Part shown: piece by piece, positions 6,563 through 13,401 of the stretch
Position numbering within the stretch: the stretch's first letter is position 1
How the letters are laid out: each line of letters opens with the position of its first letter
NCBI GenBank assembly: GCA_015229165.1
Contig: JADGCD010000040.1
Coordinates: forward strand, 1 to 13,401
Reading direction: 5' to 3'
Length of the DNA: 13,401 bases
Source: Nitrospinota bacterium
Lineage (GTDB): Bacteria; Nitrospinota_A; UBA7883; JADGGD01
Notes under the pieces: model-generated
Database searches by the model: none
Told to the model about the DNA's origin: nothing
The model's input: the letters and a program-made list of their open reading frames with translations, nothing else
Program-made: the position numbers and the translations under genes

Positions 6563-7576
6563 ATGAACAAACTGCTGCTTGCCTTTACCGCGCTGGCGCT
6601 GGTCGCCACCGTCTCCCCGGCCAAGGCCGACGACGGCGTCACCATTTCCGGTTTCGTCGACACCGCCTACTACACCAACAACAATTCCGAAGAGTCGACC
6701 TTCTCGCTGGACCAGGCCGAGATCGACATCAAGAAAACGGTCGAAGGGGTCGGCTCGCTGCGGATCGATCTTCAGGCCGTCCGGGGCGCCGCCAACACCA
6801 CCGACGATCTCCTCGAACAGGGTTTCGTCACCGCCAATTTGGGGCCGGTCGCCCTGACCTTCGGCAAGTTCAACGCCCCCATCGGCTTCGAACTGCTTGA
6901 TCCCAACGAGATGTACCAGTACTCCCACGCCATGGTGTTCGACTACGGTCTTCCGACCAATCTGACCGGCGCCATGCTGTCGGGCGCCTTCGGGATGTTC
7001 GACGCCGCGGTCTACGTGGTCAACGGCTGGGATCTGATGGCTGACGACAACAAGGACAAGACCATCGGCGGTCGGCTCGGGATCACCCCGGTCGAGGGCG
7101 CCAACGTCGGCCTCTCCTACATCACCGGCAAAGAGGGCTCCGACGCCGAAGGGGGCGTGCCCGCCAACCTGTCGGTCATGGACGTCGACTTCAAAGTGAC
7201 CATGATCGAGAAACTGACCGTCGGCGGCGAGTACAACGCCGGAACCGCCGAGGGCGCCAGCGCCGTCTCCGCCGGGAAAGACGCCACCTGGACCGGTTTC
7301 CTGGTCATGGCCAACTACGCCATCACCGATTCGATCGGGATCACCGGCCGCTACGACTCCTTCCACGACAAGGACGGCGCCCGGCTCGGCTCCGGCGTGG
7401 ACGAGACCCGCAACGCGATCACCGTCTCCCCTTCCTACCTCTTCGGCGAAGGGATGGGCGTGCTGGCCGAGTACAAGATGACCACGTCGGACTTCAAGGA
7501 CGCCTTCACCAAGAAGGACGGCTCCACCACCGACAGCCAGACCGAAATCGCCGTCGAGTTCACCTACTCGTACTAA
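6563..7576 (+). CDS. Outer-membrane beta-barrel porin (OmpL-like, BBP2 type)
   Basis: A 337-residue secreted barrel. Residues 1-22 form a signal peptide ending PAKA before DDG. The mature part alternates short amphipathic strands with polar turns. It contains the FGKFNAPIGFELLDP block (100-114) typical of the putative beta-barrel porin-2 family, and ends in an aromatic residue (AVEFTYSY), as expected for recognition by the BAM assembly machinery. Such proteins form diffusion channels in the outer membrane; the substrate cannot be read from sequence. Ribosome site AGAGGAG lies 7 nt before the ATG. It is separated from the P-II gene by 22 nt and sits behind a putative sigma-54 promoter, so it is probably part of the nitrogen-limitation response and may let ammonium or small nitrogen compounds into the periplasm ahead of AmtB. 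That substrate role is inference from position. Confidence 0.85.
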   Translation: MNKLLLAFTALALVATVSPAKADDGVTISGFVDTAYYTNNNSEESTFSLDQAEIDIKKTVEGVGSLRIDLQAVRGAANTTDDLLEQGFVTANLGPVALTFGKFNAPIGFELLDPNEMYQYSHAMVFDYGLPTNLTGAMLSGAFGMFDAAVYVVNGWDLMADDNKDKTIGGRLGITPVEGANVGLSYITGKEGSDAEGGVPANLSVMDVDFKVTMIEKLTVGGEYNAGTAEGASAVSAGKDATWTGFLVMANYAITDSIGITGRYDSFHDKDGARLGSGVDETRNAITVSPSYLFGEGMGVLAEYKMTTSDFKDAFTKKDGSTTDSQTEIAVEFTYSY

Positions 7577-7598
7577 TCAGGGAAAAGGACAACGCGCC

Positions 7599-7937
7599 AT
7601 GAAAAAAATCGAGGCCATCATCAAGCCCTTTAAGCTCGATGAGGTCAAGGAAGGGCTGACCGCCATCGGCGCCCACGGCCTGACCGTCACCGAGGTGAAA
7701 GGGTTCGGACGCCAGAAAGGGCATACCGAGCTGTATCGCGGGGCGGAGTACGTCGTCGACTTTCTTCCGAAGATCAAGATCGAAGTGGTCATCGCCGACG
7801 AGATGGTCGAGGCGGCCATCGAGAAAATCACCAGCGCCGCGTCGGTCGGAAAGATCGGCGACGGCAAAATATTCGTCATCCCGGTGGAAGAGGTGGTTCG
7901 CATCCGCACCGGCGAACGGGGACAGGAGGCGATCTGA
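7599..7937 (+). CDS. glnK: P-II family nitrogen regulatory protein
   Basis: A 112-residue trimeric signal protein that senses ATP/ADP and 2-oxoglutarate and controls AmtB and nitrogen enzymes. The T-loop is complete (GFGRQKGHTELYRGAEY, 35-51), with Gln39 and the uridylylation site Tyr51. The B-loop is VGKIGDGKIFV (83-93), with Lys90, and the C-terminal RIRTGE (101-106) is present. Residue 83 is Val where E. coli GlnB and GlnK have Thr. Sequence marks at Lys3, Thr43 and Asp54 are closer to E. coli GlnB, but the gene overlaps amtB by one base (TGATG), which by convention makes it glnK; it is also close to glnA. AmtB blocking by the T-loop is expected from the family. The start has AAGGA 9 nt upstream. 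Confidence 0.96.
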   Translation: MKKIEAIIKPFKLDEVKEGLTAIGAHGLTVTEVKGFGRQKGHTELYRGAEYVVDFLPKIKIEVVIADEMVEAAIEKITSAASVGKIGDGKIFVIPVEEVVRIRTGERGQEAI

Positions 7938-9415
7938 TGGAAACCAAGACTCCCTTTGCCTTTAAGGGACTGGCCGCCGCCTTCGGGTTGGGCCTTGTCC
8001 TCATGACCGCCCCGGCCTTCGCCGAGGAGGCCGTCGAAACCGCCCCGGCGACCGAAACCGCCGAGGCCCCCGCCGCCGAAGCGCCTGCCGCCGAAGCGGT
8101 CGCTTCTGAAGCGGTCGCCGTCGAGGAGGCGCCTGCCGCCGAAGCTGCGGCGGAAGCGCCCGCCGAAGAGGCGCCGGGAATCACCCCGGCCGAACTGAAG
8201 GTGATCGCCGACACCATGTGGCTGCTCATCGCCGGGATGCTGGTCTTCTTCATGAACACCGGTTTCGCCATGCTGGAAGCGGGCCTCTGCCGCCAGAAGA
8301 ACACGGTCAACATCCTTTCGAAGAACGTCATCGTCTTCGGCATGGCGTCGCTCTCCTTCTGGCTGCTCGGCTGGGGCTTCATGTACGGTGAGGGGAACCC
8401 CTTCATCGGCCTTGCCGACTTCATGCTGTCGATCCCCGGAGAGGCGGGCAAGGTGCCCAAAGAGGCCTCGTTCTTCTTCCAGTTGGTCTTCGCCGCCACC
8501 GCCGCCACCATCGTGTCGGGCGCCGTGGCCGAGCGGATCAAATATCCGGCCTTCTTCGTCTTCTCCTTCCTGCTGGTTGCGTTCATCTACCCGGTGACCG
8601 GTCACTGGACCTGGGGCGGGGGATGGCTGTTTGAAATGGGTTTCGGCGACTTCGCCGGATCGACGGTCGTCCACTCGGTGGGGGGCTGGGCCGCGCTGAC
8701 CGGCGCCATCATCCTCGGGCCGCGCCTGGGCAAGTTCACCGCCAACGGCGTCCGCCCCATTCCGGGCCACAACCAAGCGATGGCTGCCCTGGGGATGTTC
8801 ATCCTCTGGTTCGGCTGGTTCGGGTTCAACCCCGGCTCCCAGCTGGCCGCCGACGCCGGGCCCATCGCCCACATCACCGTGACGACCAACATGGCCGCCG
8901 CGGCGGGGCTTCTGGCCGCCACGCTGGTCAGCTACCTGATGATGGGCAAGCCCGACCTTTCGATGGCGATCAACGGCGCCCTTGCCGGGCTGGTGGCCAT
9001 CACCGCCGGGTGCGACGGGGTGTCGGTGGCCGGCTCGGTCATCATCGGTCTCATCGGCGGCGCCATCGTGGTGGTGTCGGTCACGTTCTTCGACAAGATC
9101 AAGATCGACGATCCGGTGGGCGCCCTGTCGGTCCATCTGGTCAACGGCATCTGGGGAACCCTGGCGGTGGGCCTTTTCAACACCGAAAAGGGGCTCCTGT
9201 ACGGCGGCGGCATCGACAAGCTGGTCTCCCAGGTCATCGGCATCGTCTCCATCGGGGCCTACGTGGTCATCGTCTCCGCCATCCTCTGGTTCGCCATCAA
9301 GGCGGTCATGGGTCTTCGGGTCTCCTCGGAGGAGGAATACGAAGGGCTGGATCTGGGCGAACACGGCATGGAAGCCTATCCCGACTTTTCGGTGCGGAAA
9401 GCCCCCATTTACTAA
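7937..9415 (+). CDS. amtB: Ammonium channel with acidic Ala/Pro/Glu periplasmic extension
   Basis: An inner-membrane ammonium channel of the Amt/Rh family, 492 residues. Residues 1-29 are a signal peptide (APAFA before EE). Residues 30-80 are a low-complexity Ala/Glu/Pro stretch with EAPAAEA-type repeats, absent from E. coli AmtB. The 11-helix channel follows from about residue 85. The twin pore histidines are His246 (VVHSVGG) and His400 (SVHLVNG), and the conserved Asp is Asp238 (FGDFAGSTVVH). The cytoplasmic tail ends EEEYEGLDLGEHGMEAYPDF, as in P-II-regulated Amt proteins. The start codon overlaps the P-II stop and AGGAGG lies about 8 nt upstream, so the two are translationally coupled. 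Expected behaviour: conducts ammonium when nitrogen is scarce and is closed by P-II when it is plentiful. Confidence 0.97.
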   Translation: METKTPFAFKGLAAAFGLGLVLMTAPAFAEEAVETAPATETAEAPAAEAPAAEAVASEAVAVEEAPAAEAAAEAPAEEAPGITPAELKVIADTMWLLIAGMLVFFMNTGFAMLEAGLCRQKNTVNILSKNVIVFGMASLSFWLLGWGFMYGEGNPFIGLADFMLSIPGEAGKVPKEASFFFQLVFAATAATIVSGAVAERIKYPAFFVFSFLLVAFIYPVTGHWTWGGGWLFEMGFGDFAGSTVVHSVGGWAALTGAIILGPRLGKFTANGVRPIPGHNQAMAALGMFILWFGWFGFNPGSQLAADAGPIAHITVTTNMAAAAGLLAATLVSYLMMGKPDLSMAINGALAGLVAITAGCDGVSVAGSVIIGLIGGAIVVVSVTFFDKIKIDDPVGALSVHLVNGIWGTLAVGLFNTEKGLLYGGGIDKLVSQVIGIVSIGAYVVIVSAILWFAIKAVMGLRVSSEEEYEGLDLGEHGMEAYPDFSVRKAPIY

Positions 9416-9434
9416 GCGGCTTGAGGTAAGATAT

Positions 9435-9497
9435 CCGGACCAAAAGGCCCGTCCCTCCCCGAAACGCCCTCTCGGGGGGGGACGGCGCCCGGTCCGG
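9435..9497 (+). terminator. Long hairpin between amtB and glnA (terminator or attenuator)
   Basis: A 14-bp stem with one G-U pair (9449-9462 with 9472-9485, loop 9 nt) lies inside a second pairing CCGGACC/GGTCCGG (9435-9441, 9491-9497); GGC/GCC can pair between them. The whole element starts 19 nt after the amtB stop and is followed by TTGATTCATTC, not a clean T-run. It could stop most transcripts, protect the upstream mRNA from 3' decay, or set a lower glnA level from the upstream promoter. Confidence 0.6.
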
Positions 9498-9537
9498 TTG
9501 ATTCATTCATATCTTTCAAGGGAAGGAATTCTCCACG

Positions 9538-10950
<1,413 letters not shown>

Positions 10951-10970
10951 GCCGACGCACCGCATTACCT

Positions 10971-11001
10971 ACGCCGTCCTCGAAAGAGGGCGGCGTTTTT
11001 T
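10971..11001 (+). terminator. Intrinsic terminator of glnA
   Basis: An 11-bp stem (10971-10981 with 10986-10996, one G-U pair) with a GAAA tetraloop is followed by a run of T through 11001. It starts 20 nt after the glnA stop. Textbook rho-independent terminator. Confidence 0.93.
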
Positions 11002-11189
11002 GTGAGCTGCATTGACCTGTCCAGGCGGGAGGTGGCGCCGTGTATCTCCGGAACGGAAACCAAAACGTTTACCGGGGATGAAGACACCGTCTGTTTATGA
11101 GGAGGTGGGGAAGAGAACAGGCGCAAGTATGCCTCTGCCCGAATAACCGGTCTGGCGTTCGATTATTTCCCCCACGCCCCTCCGTTGGC

Positions 11190-11195
11190 TATAAT
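11190..11195 (+). promoter_or_regulatory. Promoter giving a predicted leaderless mRNA
   Basis: A perfect TATAAT in the context GGCTATAAT ends 6 nt before the ATG at 11202. With the usual -10 to +1 distance, transcription would start on the A of that ATG. No Shine-Dalgarno sequence lies near the start codon (GGCGCC only), which agrees with leaderless translation. The -35 region (TTTCCC or TTCCCC) is poor. Confidence 0.6.
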
Positions 11196-11201
11196 GGCGC
11201 C

Positions 11202-12716
11202 ATGAATCGTTCCGATCCCCCCCTTCAGGGCGCCCCTTTCGCTTTCCCCCGTCTGACCCTCTTTCTGGCCGGGTTCGCGCTGATATTGCTCCAGTTCTTC
11301 ATGATCCGCGAGATCTCCGCCCTCCTGAAAGGGACCGAAATCGTCATCCTGATGGTCACGGTGGCCTATTTCACCGGCTCCTCCGTCGGCTACGGATTGG
11401 CCCCCCACCTCTCCCGTCGGGGGGTCAGGATCGGGGCCGCCGCAACTTTGTTGATCCATCTGACGTTACCCTTCTCCCTCCGCTGGATCGGCGGGTGGGC
11501 GGCCGATTACAGCTTCGGCGCCACCTACGCCATCGCCCTGTTCGTCGCGGCGTTTCTTCTCTCCAGCTTTTTCTCACTGCTCCTCCCCCGGTTCATCGAC
11601 CAGGCGGCCGGAGGGGAGGGGGACGACCCCTTGCTCTCCCTCTACAGCGCCGAGCTGGCAGGAGCGGTGGCCGGGGCCGGGGCCATCTGGCTCGTCGCCC
11701 CCCACGGCCCCTTTGCCATCACCCTCCTCTACGAGATCGTCATGGCGGCGGTGACGGCGCTGGTCATGGGGAACGGCCCTCTCTCCGTCGCGGCCGCCCT
11801 CGCAGGTGTGGCCGGATACGCCCTCTTTTTCAGCCCCCTCTGGGACGGGAGCCTGGCCTACTACTACGCCCGCCTTTACCCCCTGCGGGATCCGGTCCCC
11901 CTCTATTCGGCCTACTCCCCCTACCAGAAGGTCGACATCGTCGAGTCGGCCAGGGGAAGGCGCTATATCTTTCTCGACGGCCTCCAGAACTACGGCGACG
12001 TCGACCTTTCCGCCTTCAACGCCTACCTGACCGGTGTCCCCACCACCCTCAACCCGCAGGGGAAGGTTCTGATCATCGGCTCCGGCTCCATGGAGTCGGT
12101 GGCCGCCGCCTCGCCGGTGTCGGCCTCGGTGACCACCGTGGAGATCGACGCCGCCGTGCTGGCCGGGGCGCGCCGGTGGATGGCCGATGTCAACAAGCTG
12201 GAGCGGGCGACCAACTGGACCCCGGTCATCGACGACGCCAAGCGCTACGTCGGCGCCACCGACGAGCGATACGACATCGTCATCCTCGACATCCCTGCGC
12301 CCCTCTCGATACAGGTGGGGCTCCTCTACAGCGAAGACTTCTTCCGGCTGGTCCGCTCCCGGCTGGCGCCGGGGGGGATTCTCTCCGTCACGCTGGCCGG
12401 AACCTTCGAGCCGGACGAGCCGACCGCCCGGACCGTGGCGGCGGGGCTGATCCGGGTCTTTCCGCAGGTGGTCGCCTACACCCCCACCTGGACCGGCCGC
12501 TCGTTCGCGCTGGCCGGGGAGAAGGACGCCTTCACCCCCGAGGAGGCCAAAGAGGCGGTCTACGGGGTGGAGAAGGGGGAGTTCTCCTTTTACGACGACG
12601 CCGAGGTCCGGGCCATCACCGGCGATAAACGCCCCATGACCTACGACGACATGCGCTATCCGGTGAAGCGAAGCATGCGCCGGGTGATCGTGCGGACATG
12701 GATGGGGGACCGATGA
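11202..12716 (+). CDS. Membrane-anchored spermidine-synthase-like protein
   Basis: 504 residues. The N-terminal half (about 17-212) has six or so transmembrane helices and begins LFLAGFALILLQFFMIREISALL, a pattern seen in membrane-fused spermidine synthase-like proteins. The C-terminal half (about 238-430) is a Rossmann methyltransferase-like aminopropyltransferase fold: YQKVDIV (241-247), LDGLQNYGDVD (258-268), IIGSGSMESV (291-300), VEIDAAVL (313-320), DDAKRYV (344-350) and ILDIPAPLS (361-369). Several positions differ from true spermidine synthase: GGGDGG is GSGSMES, and the Asp of the D-x-x-D-P loop is Ala367, so polyamine synthesis is doubtful. The ATG at 11202 is preferred to an upstream in-frame ATG at 11097, which has no ribosome site and lies before the promoter. 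It overlaps the next gene by ATGA. Confidence 0.85.
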   Translation: MNRSDPPLQGAPFAFPRLTLFLAGFALILLQFFMIREISALLKGTEIVILMVTVAYFTGSSVGYGLAPHLSRRGVRIGAAATLLIHLTLPFSLRWIGGWAADYSFGATYAIALFVAAFLLSSFFSLLLPRFIDQAAGGEGDDPLLSLYSAELAGAVAGAGAIWLVAPHGPFAITLLYEIVMAAVTALVMGNGPLSVAAALAGVAGYALFFSPLWDGSLAYYYARLYPLRDPVPLYSAYSPYQKVDIVESARGRRYIFLDGLQNYGDVDLSAFNAYLTGVPTTLNPQGKVLIIGSGSMESVAAASPVSASVTTVEIDAAVLAGARRWMADVNKLERATNWTPVIDDAKRYVGATDERYDIVILDIPAPLSIQVGLLYSEDFFRLVRSRLAPGGILSVTLAGTFEPDEPTARTVAAGLIRVFPQVVAYTPTWTGRSFALAGEKDAFTPEEAKEAVYGVEKGEFSFYDDAEVRAITGDKRPMTYDDMRYPVKRSMRRVIVRTWMGDR

Positions 12717-13255
12717 GCGCGCGGCTCTGGGCGTATCTCTTCGGGGTGGAGCTGGCCCTCCTTCAGACCGGCGCGTTCTTCCATCTGCAGGTGCGGCTCA
12801 CCGCCGCCTATCCGAGCTACCTGACGGTGCTGCTGACCTGGCTGGCCGGGTCGATCATCGGGCTGCGTCTCGCCCGGGGGGGGGCGTCCCTTGGTCCGGT
12901 CATCCGCTGGACCGGCGGGGCGCTGGTCGCCTACTACGCCTCCTATCTGCTGTTGCGGGCTTTCCCTTACGAACTTACGCTCCTGCCGTTGCACGGAGGG
13001 TCCACCCTTGCGGCGGGGATCGCGGCGGGGGTCTTTTTCGCCACCGCCCGGCGGCTCTTCCTCTCGGCGTCCCCCCTGTTCTTCTGGGAAAACAACGGAT
13101 TCATCACCGGCTGGGTCGTCGGATTCGTCGGCTATACCCTTTGGGCGGAGCGGTTCACCCTGTTGGCCCCGCCGGTCGGTCTGGCGTTGGTGGCGCTGGC
13201 CGGGTACGCCGCGTGGCGCCGGGCGCATCCCCCTTTCATCCCCGCCGCCCGATAG
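12713..13255 (+). CDS. Polytopic membrane protein paired with the spermidine-synthase-like gene
   Basis: 180 residues with about five or six hydrophobic segments (roughly 7-27, 35-54, 67-82, 96-112, 128-145, 149-168) and short loops; no soluble domain. Start ATG overlaps the previous stop as ATGA, with GGGGGA just upstream, so the two are translationally coupled; a longer start at 12698 would overlap more and is less likely. The segment SPLFFWENNGFITGWVVGFVGYTLW (120-144) resembles the ENN/G-rich helices in the membrane half of fused spermidine synthase-like proteins, suggesting this gene supplies the second half of a split membrane module. I do not recognise a named family and give no enzymatic function. 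Confidence 0.8.
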   Translation: MSARLWAYLFGVELALLQTGAFFHLQVRLTAAYPSYLTVLLTWLAGSIIGLRLARGGASLGPVIRWTGGALVAYYASYLLLRAFPYELTLLPLHGGSTLAAGIAAGVFFATARRLFLSASPLFFWENNGFITGWVVGFVGYTLWAERFTLLAPPVGLALVALAGYAAWRRAHPPFIPAAR

Positions 13256-13257
13256 GC

Positions 13258-13263
13258 TATAAT
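13258..13263 (+). promoter_or_regulatory. Promoter of the UDP-sugar dehydrogenase gene
   Basis: TATAAT in the same GGCTATAAT context as the promoter at 11190, starting 2 nt after the stop of the preceding gene. The -35 region (TTTCAT/TTCATC) is weak. Predicted start near 13270 gives a leader of about 39 nt to the GTG at 13309, so unlike the 11190 promoter it is not leaderless. Confidence 0.55.
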
Positions 13264-13308
13264 CGACCCTTTATTTCACCCCTGTTCTCTGTTGCGCGAG
13301 CGAGCCAA

Positions 13309-13401
13309 GTGAAAATTTGCGTGGTCGGTTCCGGGTATGTGGGGCTGGTGTCGGCGGCGGTCTTCGCCGACCTCGGCAACGAGGTGGCCAGCGTCGATGT
13401 C
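13309..13401 (+). CDS. ugd: UDP-glucose/GDP-mannose dehydrogenase, N-terminus only (cut by window edge)
   Basis: Only 31 codons are visible. They form the first beta-alpha-beta of a Rossmann fold: KICVVGSGYVGLVSAAVFADLGNEVASVDV, with the NAD-binding G-x-G-x-x-G motif and the YVGLV and LGNEV marks typical of UDP-glucose 6-dehydrogenase. That enzyme makes UDP-glucuronate for exopolysaccharide, capsule or LPS. A related UDP-ManNAc or GDP-mannose dehydrogenase cannot be excluded from this length. The start is GTG at 13309, where family members begin; the upstream GAGCGAG is a weak ribosome site. It has its own promoter just downstream of the previous gene. Confidence 0.85.
   Translation, partial: MKICVVGSGYVGLVSAAVFADLGNEVASVDV

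Noticed and set aside
6242..7366. N-terminal extension of glgB up to 7366
   Set aside because: The extension is antisense to the porin gene and reads as low-complexity Arg/Pro and Gly/Asp/Val; family members start near MSSTAAPHD.
7577..9364. Long minus-strand open frame opposite glnK-amtB
   Set aside because: Asp/Gly/His/Arg-rich composition typical of an antisense shadow; the plus-strand genes are certain.
11078..11146. 22-residue open frame (MKTPSVYEEVGK...) upstream of the spermidine-synthase-like gene
   Set aside because: Only a weak GGGG before the ATG, no promoter close by, and it lies before the predicted transcript start; length is within chance expectation.
11097..11201. Longer start for the spermidine-synthase-like protein
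   Set aside because: The added 35 residues do not resemble the family N-terminus, no ribosome site precedes the ATG, and the TATAAT would fall inside the coding region.

Overview
The window is GC-rich DNA from a Gram-negative (two-membrane) bacterium. It encodes a secreted outer-membrane beta-barrel, a glutamine synthetase of the adenylylated type, a P-II protein, AmtB and a bacterial glycogen branching enzyme. The protein sequences read most like Pseudomonadota or Desulfobacterota-type lineages, but I cannot fix the phylum. There are no mobile elements, CRISPR arrays, tRNA or rRNA genes, and base composition looks even throughout, so this is a core chromosomal region.

Left part, minus strand (1-6241). 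Reading right to left, it begins with glgB (glycogen branching enzyme) and a 43-residue single-helix membrane protein with a strong ribosome binding site, closed by a clear intrinsic terminator. A promoter just beyond that terminator starts a polytopic membrane protein with a proline-rich linker and a soluble tail. This gene's frame has no stop before alaS, so it is probably frameshifted near its 3' end. Another hairpin terminator and a promoter precede alaS (alanyl-tRNA synthetase), which runs off the left edge of the window.

Middle part, plus strand (6242-11001). This is a nitrogen-assimilation block: an OmpL-like outer-membrane porin, a P-II regulator, the ammonium channel amtB and glnA. 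A near-consensus sigma-54 (-24/-12) promoter sits upstream of the porin gene, which suggests the porin belongs to the NtrC-type nitrogen-limitation response. A stem-loop lies almost exactly at the predicted 5' end of this transcript. The amtB-glnA gap holds a long hairpin that may set the level of glnA, and glnA ends in a textbook terminator. Together these genes could move ammonium (and perhaps small nitrogen solutes) across both membranes and convert it to glutamine, with P-II gating AmtB and signalling to the GlnA adenylylation system.

Right part, plus strand (11002-13401). Two overlapping genes encode a membrane-anchored spermidine-synthase-like protein and a small polytopic membrane partner. 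Their promoter is placed so that the mRNA would be leaderless. A second promoter of the same type leads into the start of a UDP-glucose/GDP-mannose dehydrogenase gene cut by the right edge.

Nothing here is an obviously new defence or mobile system. The most interesting points are the porin as the first gene of a putative sigma-54-driven glnK-amtB-glnA cluster, the split spermidine-synthase-like membrane pair with altered active-site residues, the acidic Ala/Pro/Glu extension on AmtB, the 43-residue membrane protein downstream of glgB, and the stop-less membrane-protein gene.
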